Part shown: positions 52,222 through 60,860 of the stretch, piece by piece
How the letters are laid out: the number at the start of each line of letters is the position of its first letter
Numbering within the stretch: position 1 is the first letter of the stretch
Assembly: GCA_947455195.1 (NCBI GenBank)
Contig: CANGMI010000003.1
Span: forward strand, 199,620-263,619
DNA: 64,000 nt
Direction of reading: 5' to 3'
DNA from: Pseudomonadota bacterium
Lineage (GTDB): Bacteria; Pseudomonadota; Gammaproteobacteria; Burkholderiales; SG8-39
Program-made: the position numbers and the translations under genes
Notes under the pieces: model-generated
What the model was told of the DNA's origin: nothing
Database searches by the model: none
The model's input: only the letters and a program-made list of their open reading frames with translations

Positions 52222-53322
52222 CTAGCGACCGCCCCAGACTTCAGCCGCCACTTCGACCACGAGCTCGAGCTTGCGCCGCTGATCATCCTCGCTGAGCCGG
52301 TTGCCGTGATGCGTGCTCGAGAACCCGCACTGCGGCGACAGGCACAGGTCGTCAATCGGCACGTACTGCGCTGCCTCGTCGATGCGCCGCTTCAGTTCAT
52401 CCTTCGATTCGAGCGTGGGCCGCTTGCTGCTCACCAGCCCGAGCACCACCTTCTTGCCACGCGGCACGAAACGCAGCGGCTCAAACCCGCCCGAACGCTC
52501 ATCGTCGTACTCGAGGAAGAACGCGTCGACCTCGGTGCCGGCAAAGATGATCTCGGCCACCGGATCGTATCCACCACTGGCGATGAACGTGCTCTTGAAA
52601 TTGCCGCGGCAAGTGTGCATCGACACCACCATGTCGGCCGGCCGATCGCGCAGCGCGGCATTCACCGCCGCGGTGTAGGCACGCTGCAGGGCATCGGGCT
52701 CATCGCCGGCCTCGCGCAGATTGGCGCGGATCTTCTCGTCGCAGAGCATCGAGACACTGGTGTCGTCGATCTGCAGGTAGCGACAGCCCGCTGCATGCAG
52801 GTCGGCGATCTCGGCACGGTATCCGGCCGTCAGATCCGCCCAGAATTGGGCGATATCGGGGTAGGTGCCGGCGAGTGCCTTGCGATCACTGCGCAGGTGC
52901 AGCATCGCGGGCGAGGGCATGCAGAACTTGGCGGTCCGCGTGGTGCGCGCCGCCACGAAGGCAAAGTGATCGACCATGATCGGTCGGGTGCGCCGCAAGG
53001 GGGCAACCACCTTCATGAAAGGCGGCTGCTCATCGGCGTTCTGGAAGCCCTTGGCATAACCGGGCTGCGTGAGCTCGACACCGGCAAAACCGCTGAGGAA
53101 ATCCACATGCCACCAGTCGCGACGAAACTCGCCATCGGTGATCGACTGCAGGCCAACGGCCTCCTGGGTGCGGATGGCCGATTCGATGCAACGATCTTCC
53201 ACCGCACGCAGGGCAGCGGCATCGATCTCGCCCCTGCGGGCGCGGGCACGCGCTTCATGCAGTTCGGCAGGCCGCAGCAGGCTGCCGACGTGATCAGCGC
53301 GGAAGGGTCCTCGTTGGCTCAT
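52222..53322 (-). CDS. MetE C-terminal-like (cobalamin-independent methionine synthase family) protein, paralogue 2
   Basis: 366 residues, start set by GAGAGG 8 bases upstream of 53322. Features match the copy at 35699-36805: FRADHVGSLLRPAELHEAR, ITDGEFRRDWWH, YLQIDDTSVSMLCDE, MHTCRGNFKSTF (His, Cys zinc ligands) and LSPQCGFSS (Cys). A difference is the extra GYAKGFQNADEQPPF region. It follows the LLM gene after 213 bp without a recognisable feature (53323-53535), so it may be the last gene of that cluster or independent. Confidence 0.9.
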   Translation of the reverse strand: MSQRGPFRADHVGSLLRPAELHEARARARRGEIDAAALRAVEDRCIESAIRTQEAVGLQSITDGEFRRDWWHVDFLSGFAGVELTQPGYAKGFQNADEQPPFMKVVAPLRRTRPIMVDHFAFVAARTTRTAKFCMPSPAMLHLRSDRKALAGTYPDIAQFWADLTAGYRAEIADLHAAGCRYLQIDDTSVSMLCDEKIRANLREAGDEPDALQRAYTAAVNAALRDRPADMVVSMHTCRGNFKSTFIASGGYDPVAEIIFAGTEVDAFFLEYDDERSGGFEPLRFVPRGKKVVLGLVSSKRPTLESKDELKRRIDEAAQYVPIDDLCLSPQCGFSSTHHGNRLSEDDQRRKLELVVEVAAEVWGGR

Positions 53323-53535
53323 GGTGTCATCCTCTCCTGGTGTCTCGGGCGCGGGCGCAGGCACGACTGCGGGCGGCGGATTGTGACACAGGGCACCTGC
53401 CCTGCAGCCTGCCTGAGGACAAGCCACTCCAACCCCAGGCACCGCAAGACAGGACCGGCCTCAACTCGCCACGCTCTGCTCGATGCGCCCGAATCCGCCC
53501 GAATCCGACTGAGCATGCCGCAGGACAGGTCAGGC

Positions 53536-54516
53536 TCAGGCCAGCTCGCGCACGACCTCCAGGGCGAGCGCGCGCTCCTCGGCACTACCCGAAATCTCGA
53601 TGATCGGCTCATCCAGTCCGATCGAGAGGTAATCAGCCAGCCGCTTGCGACACTCGGCCGGTGTACCCGCCACCGCAAAGGCCTGGGCAGCCTCATCGGG
53701 AAGCAGGCCGGCAGCCCCTTCGAGATCGCGCCGGGCGAGGGCCGCGATGATGGCTGCATGATCGATCGGCAGGCCCGATGAACGGATGTTCTCGGCGTGT
53801 CCCTTGCTGCGAAAGAGAAAGGCAAGCTTTCGCAGCATCGCGGCACGCGCACTGACCCCGTCGGCCGACACCGAGAAATTGATGAACGAGGCCTTGCGCA
53901 CCGCACCGGGCGCGCGACCGGCGGCGCTCGCCCCGGCTTCGGCGTGCGACAGGCACACCTTGCAGGAAGCCAGCGTGAGACCCGCCGAGAGCAGCACGCC
54001 ATCGCCCACGGCACCGGCCAGTTGCAGCACCTTGGGGCCGGTGGAGGCTACGTACAGGGGCAGGGTTGCCGCCGGATCGAAGGCCATGCGCGCCCCGCGC
54101 AACTGGTTCACCTCACCTTCGGCCGTCACCGACTCGCCGGCCCAGAGACTGCGAAGCGCATGCACGTACTCGCGCATCGCCGTCACCGGCCGCGTGGCCT
54201 CGATACCCGACTCGGCAAGATTGAGCAGATTGCCCACCGACACGGCCAGGGCAACCCGGTCACCCGCCAGCTCGGCGAGCGTGGCCATCGACATCGCGAC
54301 CGGAAGCGGCGGCCACAGATACGGCGTGATGGCGGTAGGCACGAGGCGGATGCGGGTAGTCACCGCAGCGGCTGCCGCCGCCCACACGAAGGCCTCGCGA
54401 TAGCCCATGTGCTGGGCAAACCAGAGGCTTTCGGCACCCGCTGCCTCGGCCGCTCGCGCAACCTCGATCATCTCGGCGCTCGAACTGAATCCGTCGAAGA
54501 AGACACCAACCTTCAT
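53536..54516 (-). CDS. LLM-class flavin-dependent oxidoreductase
   Basis: 326 residues with the bacterial luciferase-like TIM-barrel plan. VGVFFDGFSSSAEMIEVARAAE forms the first strand and helix, AESLWFAQHM the second, TRIRLVPTAITPYL the third, and ALAVSVGNLLNLAESGI the glycine-rich strand of FMN/F420 sites. Such enzymes use reduced flavin or F420 to oxidise small molecules. Close relative of the gene at 58541-59539; both flank the TTT transporter genes. No partner flavin reductase nearby. Confidence 0.88.
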   Translation of the reverse strand: MKVGVFFDGFSSSAEMIEVARAAEAAGAESLWFAQHMGYREAFVWAAAAAAVTTRIRLVPTAITPYLWPPLPVAMSMATLAELAGDRVALAVSVGNLLNLAESGIEATRPVTAMREYVHALRSLWAGESVTAEGEVNQLRGARMAFDPAATLPLYVASTGPKVLQLAGAVGDGVLLSAGLTLASCKVCLSHAEAGASAAGRAPGAVRKASFINFSVSADGVSARAAMLRKLAFLFRSKGHAENIRSSGLPIDHAAIIAALARRDLEGAAGLLPDEAAQAFAVAGTPAECRKRLADYLSIGLDEPIIEISGSAEERALALEVVRELA

Positions 54517-54575
54517 GGCTTGTCCTGTGAGTGATGGGTGGGCATCAGGGTCGGCACACGGCCGCTGGCCCGAGG

Positions 54576-55481
54576 TCAGAGGGACGCCACGACCGCGTCA
54601 TGCGCAACGACCGGAGTCGAGAGCATGCCGACATCGAAAGCGTAACGGTTCATCGCAACCACGAAAGGCCTGGAGATTGCCACATCGTAAAAGGGAAGAT
54701 CGCGCACGACCAGCGTATCGATGAGGCTCGCCTCCAGAGGCGGAAAGAGCCCTTCGACGGCGCGCGCGGCAAGCGCTCGGTCGCGCTTGAGTGCCACATG
54801 GGTATCGACCATGGCATCCCGTACCGCACGCACCACCTCGGGTCGCTCGAGCACCATGCGCTCGGTGGTGGCAATGGCCGGCATCGTGTACGAGAAGGCG
54901 GCGGCCGGGCCATCGCCACGACGCACGTCGATCACGAGGCTGCCGATACCCTCGCGGACCACCAGTTCGGCCCCCATGCCGTTGGCAAAGAAGCCATCGA
55001 TCTCGCCACGCCGCAAGGCCTCGGCTGCGGCCACGCCGAAGTTCACGCCCGGCCCCAGCGCGCCAGGCGGGACCATGATGTCGATACCCTCGGCAGCGGG
55101 ATCGAACCCGGCTTCGATCAGGAGGCGGCGCAGGGCAGCCCCCACAAACGGCACCGCGGCAATGCGACGACCCCGCAGCGCCCCCAGGTCACCCCGTGCA
55201 ATGCCCAGGTCGGCGCGCATCACCAGAAACCAGTAGGTGCCCTGCGACTGCGCGCAGACCAGTCGCGCGCCCTGCCAGTCGGCAAAGGCAAGAAGCGGCG
55301 CGTGTGCAGACGCACCGATGAAGTCCACGGTGCCCTCCCGCAGCGCCTGCATGCAGGCCGGCAAGGGCGAGATGTGCTCCACGCTCATCGGCACGCCGCG
55401 TGCCGCGAATGCCCCGAGGCGCGCTGCCGCAATGGCCGGAAAGTACGAATTCGATACCAGGTCGGGGACGGCGATGCGCAT
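54576..55481 (-). CDS. NMT1/SsuA-like substrate-binding domain protein without signal peptide
   Basis: 301 residues that begin directly in the first strand of a type II periplasmic-binding fold (MRIAVPDLVSNSYFPAIAAARLGAF), then ISPLPACMQALREGTVDFIGAS and LVCAQSQGTYWFLVMRADLG. This matches the THI5/NMT1 or nitrate/taurine binding family. However there is no signal sequence or lipobox, so it would stay in the cytoplasm; an upstream in-frame start with a signal is absent because the TctA stop precedes the ATG directly. It could be an enzyme or a transcription co-factor rather than a transporter subunit. Same operon as tctA. Confidence 0.75.
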   Translation of the reverse strand: MRIAVPDLVSNSYFPAIAAARLGAFAARGVPMSVEHISPLPACMQALREGTVDFIGASAHAPLLAFADWQGARLVCAQSQGTYWFLVMRADLGIARGDLGALRGRRIAAVPFVGAALRRLLIEAGFDPAAEGIDIMVPPGALGPGVNFGVAAAEALRRGEIDGFFANGMGAELVVREGIGSLVIDVRRGDGPAAAFSYTMPAIATTERMVLERPEVVRAVRDAMVDTHVALKRDRALAARAVEGLFPPLEASLIDTLVVRDLPFYDVAISRPFVVAMNRYAFDVGMLSTPVVAHDAVVASL

Positions 55482-56987
55482 TCAGGACTCCTCGGTCCAC
55501 TGTTCACGCCGCGCTCGAAAGGCAGGCAGCAGCACGGCCACCAGCAGGAGCGCGGACACCACCAGGAACGACAGGCTGATCGGGCGCGTCAGGAACACGC
55601 TGGCATCACCCCCGGTGAGCATCAGGGATCGCCTGAAATTCTCCTCGAGGAGCGGGCCGAGGATGAAGCCGAGAAGCAGTGGGGCAGGCTCGCACTCGAG
55701 CTTGCGAAGGCCGTAGCCGAAGACCCCGAAGAAGGCCATCAGCACGACATCGCTCAGACGGTTGTCGAGGCTGTAGACACCGATGCCGCACAGGACGATG
55801 ACCGCCGGGAAAAGAAACCGGTAGGGCACTTCCAGCAATTTCACCCAGATCCAGATGAGCGGCAGGTTGAGCACGACGAGCATGAAGTTGCCGATCCACA
55901 TGCTCGCCACCAGACCCCAGAAGAGGTCGGGTTGCTTCTGGATGATCTGCGGCCCGGGCTGGATGCCATGCACCATCATCGCGCCGACCATCAACGCCAT
56001 CACGGCATTGGGCGGAATGCCCAGTGACAGCATGGGAATGAAACAGGCCTGCGCGCCAGCGTTGTTGGCTGCCTCGGGTGCCGCCACCCCTTCGACGGCC
56101 CCGCGACCGAATCGTGACGGATCACGCGCCAGTTTCTTCTCGAGGCTGTAGGCCGCAAACGAGGGAATGGTCGAGCCCCCACCGGGCAGGATTCCGAGGA
56201 AACTGCCCAGCAGCGTGCCCCGGATCGCAGCCGGGGTTGCCTCGCGAAAATCGCGCCGTGTCGGCCACAGGCGATTGATGGCAACACGCGTGCGATTGCC
56301 CTCGGCCCCGGTCTCGAGGTTGATCATGATTTCGGCCAGACCGAAGAGGCCCATCGAGAGCGGCACGAAACCGATGCCGTCAAAGAGGGTATCCAGACCG
56401 AAGGTGAAGCGCTGCTCGCTCGTGCTCACATCGGTGCCGATCAGCCCGAGGAAGATGCCGAGGAGAATCATCGCAACGGCCTTCAGCACCGACCCGTGTG
56501 CGAGCACCACGGCCGCCACGAGACCGAGCACCATCACCGCCACGTAGTCGGGCGACTGGAACTTCAGGGCTACCGAAGCAATCGCCGGTCCGGCCCAGGC
56601 GATGAGAAAGGTGGTGACGGTGCCGGCAAAGAGTGAGGCCAGTGCTGCGATCGCAAGCGCCGCCCCGGCCCGCCCCTGTCGCGCCATCGCGTACCCGTCG
56701 AGGCAGGTGACGACCGAACTCGATTCACCCGGCAGGTTGACGAGAATGGCGGTGGTCGACCCCCCGTACTGCGAGCCGTAGAACACCCCGGCCATCATGA
56801 TGAGGGCGCCAGTCGGATCGAGCCAGAAGGTCACCGGCATCAGCATCGCGACGGTAGCCGTCGGACCCAGACCGGGCAGGACACCGATCAACGTCCCGAG
56901 CACGCAACCGACCAGGCACAGGCCGAGATTGGCCGGGGTCATCGCCACCGCAAGACCATGCAGGATGTTGCCGAAGAGAAAGTCCAT
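55482..56987 (-). CDS. tctA: Tripartite tricarboxylate transporter large permease
   Basis: 501 residues with about 12 transmembrane segments. The first helices include LGTLIGVLPGLGPTATVAMLMPVTFWL with the TctA signature, GSQYGGSTTAILVNLPGESSSVVTCLDGY, and a second similar segment LGSFLGILPGGGSTIPSFAAY. Genes follow as tctC-tctB-tctA on the minus strand. It imports a carboxylate using the ion gradient with the TctB subunit. The stop abuts the binding-protein ATG. Confidence 0.94.
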   Translation of the reverse strand: MDFLFGNILHGLAVAMTPANLGLCLVGCVLGTLIGVLPGLGPTATVAMLMPVTFWLDPTGALIMMAGVFYGSQYGGSTTAILVNLPGESSSVVTCLDGYAMARQGRAGAALAIAALASLFAGTVTTFLIAWAGPAIASVALKFQSPDYVAVMVLGLVAAVVLAHGSVLKAVAMILLGIFLGLIGTDVSTSEQRFTFGLDTLFDGIGFVPLSMGLFGLAEIMINLETGAEGNRTRVAINRLWPTRRDFREATPAAIRGTLLGSFLGILPGGGSTIPSFAAYSLEKKLARDPSRFGRGAVEGVAAPEAANNAGAQACFIPMLSLGIPPNAVMALMVGAMMVHGIQPGPQIIQKQPDLFWGLVASMWIGNFMLVVLNLPLIWIWVKLLEVPYRFLFPAVIVLCGIGVYSLDNRLSDVVLMAFFGVFGYGLRKLECEPAPLLLGFILGPLLEENFRRSLMLTGGDASVFLTRPISLSFLVVSALLLVAVLLPAFRARREQWTEES

Positions 56988-57001
56988 CGGTGGCCCGGTC
57001 T

Positions 57002-57490
57002 CTAGCGATCGAATCGAGGCAGCGCCGGCACGGGCAGGCCCAGACCGGTAATGAAGATGAGGACGACGGCGACGGCAAGCACCAGCGCGGCAATCGCGGT
57101 TTCACGGCGTCGGGCGCCGGGCGTGGCGGCACTGGCGATGACCACCGCGGCAATCACCGCAACCACCAGACCCAGGCGCTCGAGCGCAGCAGCGAAAGCG
57201 AGCACCGCCAGGGTCACGACCAGCAACGGTCGCCAGGCCACGCCGGCCGGTCGCACCCCGGGCCGGCGCAAGCCGCTGAGGGCTATGACGCCCCCGAGGA
57301 CAAGCAGGCTCAGACAGAGCAGACGCGGCACATGGCCCGGGCCCATCTCGGCTGCATCACCGATCTCGAGCGAACGCCCGGCCCAGAGGCCTGCCAGACC
57401 CACCACGACACACAAGGCTCCGCTGAGGGTGTCGTGGTTGAGGCGTGAGCGCGCCGCAGACGACGCAGGCGATGGGTTGTCCGGACTCAC
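57002..57490 (-). CDS. tctB: Tripartite tricarboxylate transporter small permease
   Basis: 162 residues with four hydrophobic helices, as in TctB: LSGALCVVVGLAGLWAGRSLEIGDAAEMGPGHVPRLL holds the conserved GPGxxP element. It ends 14 bp before tctA and its start overlaps the tctC stop by 4 bp. The partner of TctA in the membrane. Confidence 0.9.
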   Translation of the reverse strand: MSPDNPSPASSAARSRLNHDTLSGALCVVVGLAGLWAGRSLEIGDAAEMGPGHVPRLLCLSLLVLGGVIALSGLRRPGVRPAGVAWRPLLVVTLAVLAFAAALERLGLVVAVIAAVVIASAATPGARRRETAIAALVLAVAVVLIFITGLGLPVPALPRFDR

Positions 57491-58503
57491 TTCTGCCGGG
57501 TCTTCACCAGCCCTGCTTCCAGGAACACCGGATACATGGCCGCATCCTCGGCCGCCAGACGCCGCGCCGTATCGGCACGACCCAGCGGCGAGACGATGAA
57601 GCCGGCCGTGCGCGCCTTGGCCTTGAACTCGGGGTCGTTCATGGTCTCGAGCAGTCGCGATTCGAGGATCGCGAGCCGATCGGCCGGAATGCCACGCGGG
57701 CCGATGATGACGCGCCAGGTCCCTGCCACGAAATCGATGCCCTGCTCGCGGAAGGTCGGTACATCGGGGGCGAGGAAGTGCCGCTGCGTGGCCGCAACCC
57801 CGAGCATCTGGACCGTGCCTGCCTGCTGGTGCTGCAACACGTCAGGCACACCCACCGTCACCGTATCGAGTTCACCGGCCAGCAGCGCCTGAACGGTCGG
57901 TGCATAACCCGCGTAGGGCACCTTGACGACACGCACACCGAGCGCCTTTTCGAGGAGCGACACCGTCACATGAGACGTGCCACCCGGCTGGTCATTGCCA
58001 TTGCGAAGGCGGCCGGGGGAAGCCTTGGCGGCGGCGACGAAGTCGGCCACCGTCTTGAACCCGGTCTTCGCGTTGGCGGTGAGCGCCGAGGGGTCATCGC
58101 CGAAGAAGGCAATGAGGTCGAAGTCGCTGAGGGCGTTGGCCGCCGGATTGTTGTACTGGGCAAAGAGCGCACCCGTAGCCAGCATGGCGAGGGTGTAGCC
58201 ATCGGGCTTTGACTGCGCCACTTCCTTCAGACCCACCGTGCCACCGGCACCGGGCTTGTTGACGACCACGACCGGAACACCCATGCGCCGCGTGGCACCA
58301 TCGGCCAGCAGACGCATCGCGATGTCGCTGCCACCGCCGGCAGGCCAGGGCACGACCAGACTCACCGGCTGTGACGGAAAGGCCTGAGCAGCCACGAGCG
58401 AAGGCAAGAACGCAGCACCCGCCACTGCGCCCAGGGCAAGGCCACCGCGGGCGAGCGAGCCCAGGGAAGCGAGCACATCACGAAAGCCGGCAGATCGAAT
58501 CAT
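57487..58503 (-). CDS. tctC: Tripartite tricarboxylate transporter receptor
   Basis: 338 residues. Signal with hydrophobic core GLALGAVAGAAFLPSLVAAQA; mature start FPSQPVSLVVPWPAGGGSDIAMRLL; VNKPGAGGTVGLKEVAQSKPDGYTL; VVKVPYAGYAPTVQALLAGELD. Start at 58503 rather than 58509, because AGGAG is six bases from the former but touches the latter. Unlike the other Bug genes in this window it sits with its own tctBA genes, so it is likely the true receptor. Ligand unknown. Confidence 0.93.
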   Translation of the reverse strand: MIRSAGFRDVLASLGSLARGGLALGAVAGAAFLPSLVAAQAFPSQPVSLVVPWPAGGGSDIAMRLLADGATRRMGVPVVVVNKPGAGGTVGLKEVAQSKPDGYTLAMLATGALFAQYNNPAANALSDFDLIAFFGDDPSALTANAKTGFKTVADFVAAAKASPGRLRNGNDQPGGTSHVTVSLLEKALGVRVVKVPYAGYAPTVQALLAGELDTVTVGVPDVLQHQQAGTVQMLGVAATQRHFLAPDVPTFREQGIDFVAGTWRVIIGPRGIPADRLAILESRLLETMNDPEFKAKARTAGFIVSPLGRADTARRLAAEDAAMYPVFLEAGLVKTRQK

Positions 58504-58509
58504 GGACAT

Positions 58510-58514
58510 CTCCT
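58510..58514 (-). promoter_or_regulatory. Shine-Dalgarno sequence deciding the tctC start
   Basis: AGGAG on the minus strand, six bases from the ATG at 58503. An ATG at 58509 touches it directly and cannot use it, so the shorter product is favoured. Confidence 0.75.
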
Positions 58515-58540
58515 GAAATGAATGGGTCGTACTCCGGCCG

Positions 58541-59539
58541 TCAGGCAGCCGCGTATTCGCGAATCACGGCCAGCGAGTCGGCCCGTTCGTGCGCCTCGCC
58601 CACGAGCAGCAGCACGGCCTCCTCGATCCCTGCGGCAAAGTAACGCTCGAGCTGCTGGGCGCACTGGGCCCGGGTGCCCGTGACCGTGAAGGCCTCCACT
58701 GCCTCGTCGGGAACGAGCCGCGTGGCCTCGTCGATATCACGACGGCCGATGGCTTCGATGATGGCCTGCTGATCGACCGGAATGCCCGAATGCGCGATGG
58801 CCTCGTCGAGATAGCGGTTGCGCATCACGAACGCGAGCTTGCGACGCGACTTCTCGAAGGCACTCCGCGGGTCGGTATCGGAAGCCATGAAGAACACGTA
58901 GGCGGCCCGACGGACATCAGCCGTGTCACGCCCACCCTCGCCCGCGCCTGCACTCACGAACGCGAGTGATTCGCGCACATAGTCGGCCGACAGCCCTGCC
59001 GAAAGAACGACCCCATCAGCCAGACGCCCGGCCAGGCGCAGGTTCTGCTCCTTCATCGGCGCGAGGTAGATCGGTATGGGCTCCGGCGGGCGAAACATCA
59101 TGCGGGCGCCGGCGAGCTTGTGCAGCATCGCCTCGGGCATTGTCACCGGTTCACCGGTCCACAGCCCGCGCAAGGCTTGCAGGTACTCGCGGTTCGCCGT
59201 GAGCGGCTTGGCCATCGTGACACCGGCCTCGGCCAGAAAGAGCGGGTTGCCCACCCCGATCGCGATGCCGACGCGACCCGGGGCGGCCTCGGCCAGTGTG
59301 GCCATCGCCATCGCCAGCGGCACCGGGTTGCGCAGGTACGGGCTGATGGCTGTCGGCACGATCTTCACCCGGCTGGTGTTGAGGGCAAACGCCATGCAGG
59401 AGCCGAGCGAATCGCGATAGCCCAGATGCTCGGCCATCCACAGACTGGACGCGCCCGCCGCCTCGGCTTCGCGGGCAATGAGAAGAGACTCCGACAGGGA
59501 CGCAAAACCGTCGAAGCTGATGCCAATGGTAGGTTTCAT
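58541..59539 (-). CDS. LLM-class flavin-dependent oxidoreductase
   Basis: 332 residues, MKPTIGISFDGFASLSESLLIAREAEAAGASSLW at the first strand, VKIVPTAISPYLRNPVPLAMAM in the third, VGIAIGVGNPLFLAEAGV at the flavin site. Very similar in plan to the 53536-54516 protein, suggesting duplication. The 52-residue upstream extension to 59695 is Arg-rich and antisense to a promoter region, so rejected. It precedes tctC by 37 bp on the same strand and starts the TTT operon. Substrate unknown. Confidence 0.88.
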   Translation of the reverse strand: MKPTIGISFDGFASLSESLLIAREAEAAGASSLWMAEHLGYRDSLGSCMAFALNTSRVKIVPTAISPYLRNPVPLAMAMATLAEAAPGRVGIAIGVGNPLFLAEAGVTMAKPLTANREYLQALRGLWTGEPVTMPEAMLHKLAGARMMFRPPEPIPIYLAPMKEQNLRLAGRLADGVVLSAGLSADYVRESLAFVSAGAGEGGRDTADVRRAAYVFFMASDTDPRSAFEKSRRKLAFVMRNRYLDEAIAHSGIPVDQQAIIEAIGRRDIDEATRLVPDEAVEAFTVTGTRAQCAQQLERYFAAGIEEAVLLLVGEAHERADSLAVIREYAAA

Positions 59540-59616
59540 GAATGGAATGAAGTGCGATGCGCTGAGGCCCTGAGAACCGGGCGGGAGGGTGTGAACGGTA
59601 GCACGGACGCTCCCCG

Positions 59617-59622
59617 TATAAT
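59617..59622 (+). promoter_or_regulatory. Possible -10 element (TATAAT) for the plus-strand LLM gene
   Basis: A perfect TATAAT lies in the 199-bp gap between two divergent LLM genes, 117 bases before the plus-strand start. No good -35 hexamer is found at 16-18 bases; GTGAAC at 59591-59596 is too far away. A promoter for either gene is plausible here. The rest of the gap shows no gene. Confidence 0.4.
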
Positions 59623-59738
59623 CGAGCGCCCCGACACAATTGCGCAAGCGGCGTGAAGACGTGTCGGGTCGATCGCACCGGGGCTGGCCGTGCATGGCGC
59701 ACCGAAGACCAGACCCCCGTCACGGAACGGAGACATCC

Positions 59739-60803
59739 ATGGATATCGGCATCAATCTGGCGACCAGCGCCGACTCCTGGAAAGTGGTGAAGCGCGCCGA
59801 AGAACTGGGGTACTCGCGTGCCTGGTTCTACGATACGCAACTGCTCAACGCCGACATGTTCGTCGGCATGGCCGCGGCCGCGATGCAGACCTCGAAGATT
59901 CGCCTTGCCACGGGCGTGCTCATCCCGTCCAATCGCATCGCGCCGGTAGCCGCCAGTGCACTGGCCTCGATCAACGCGCTTGCACCGGGGCGCGTCGATT
60001 TCGGCGTCTCGACCGGATTCACCGCACGACGCACGCTCGGCCTCGGCCCGGTCAAGCTTGCCGACATGAAGGAATATATCCGCGTCGTGCGCGGGCTTCT
60101 CGCCGGCGAGACGCTCGAGTGGACCTTCGAGGAAAAGCAGCGAAAGATCCGCTTTCTCAATCCCGAAATCGGCGTCATCAACATCGATGATCCGATTCCG
60201 CTGCACATCTCCGCGCTAGGGCCCAAGGGGCGGCAACTCACGGCCGAACTGGGTGCCGGCTGGATGTACACCGCAGCCAACATTCCCACCGCCTCGGCCG
60301 CGGTGAGCGAGATGAAGGATGCCTGGCGCGCAGCCGGTCACGACCCGGCTGCCATGACCGCCACGGCCATTGCCGGGGGCTGCGTGCTCGCCGAGGGCGA
60401 AGCACTCGACAGCCCGCGGGTGAAGGCGCAGGCAGGCCCGCACGCCACGATCGCCCTGCACAACCTGGTCGAACTGGCCGAATTCGGCGACATGGGACGC
60501 CCCGTGCCCCCGCAGATGGTGCCGCTGGTGGAGCGCTATCGCGAGATCTACCTGAAATACGAACCGGCCGACGCGCGTTACCTCTCCAACCACCGCGGGC
60601 ACCTGATGTTCCTGCGGCCCGAGGAAGAGGCGCTCTGCACGCCGCAACTGATTGCCTCGACCACACTCACGGCCACCCGACCCGAATTGCAGGACCGGCT
60701 GCGCGCGCTGCGTGACGCAGGCTACAACCACTTCTCGATCAACATCCGCCACCGGCATCCGCAGATGCTCGAGGATTGGGCCGAGGTATTCGCCGGGGTC
60801 TGA
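59739..60803 (+). CDS. LLM-class (F420/FMN) oxidoreductase
   Basis: 354 residues, start at 59739 with GGAG at 59729-59732. The N-terminal part has MDIGINLATSADSWKVVKRAEELGY, the second strand SRAWFYDTQLLNADMF, IRLATGVLIPSNRIAPVAAS and VDFGVSTGFTARRTLGLGPV, a family-typical flavin site. The C-terminal end has YNHFSINIRHRHPQMLEDW. More distant from the two minus-strand copies than they are from each other. Divergent from the 58541-59539 gene. Function unknown. Confidence 0.88.
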   Translation: MDIGINLATSADSWKVVKRAEELGYSRAWFYDTQLLNADMFVGMAAAAMQTSKIRLATGVLIPSNRIAPVAASALASINALAPGRVDFGVSTGFTARRTLGLGPVKLADMKEYIRVVRGLLAGETLEWTFEEKQRKIRFLNPEIGVINIDDPIPLHISALGPKGRQLTAELGAGWMYTAANIPTASAAVSEMKDAWRAAGHDPAAMTATAIAGGCVLAEGEALDSPRVKAQAGPHATIALHNLVELAEFGDMGRPVPPQMVPLVERYREIYLKYEPADARYLSNHRGHLMFLRPEEEALCTPQLIASTTLTATRPELQDRLRALRDAGYNHFSINIRHRHPQMLEDWAEVFAGV

Positions 60804-60860
60804 GAGAGCGTTCGATCAATCCTCTGAGGCGCAGGCCCCGGGCAGCCGTTCGTGCCCGGC

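Noticed and set aside
50077-53781. Long plus-strand frames of 641 and 587 codons antisense to dctP, the isochorismatase, arfB and the MetE-like gene
   Set aside because: They cross several well-supported minus-strand genes, have no motifs and have composition typical of GC shadows.
54531-56027. A 498-codon plus-strand frame over the binding protein and tctA
   Set aside because: Arg/His/Gln-rich, no domains, antisense to two convincing genes.
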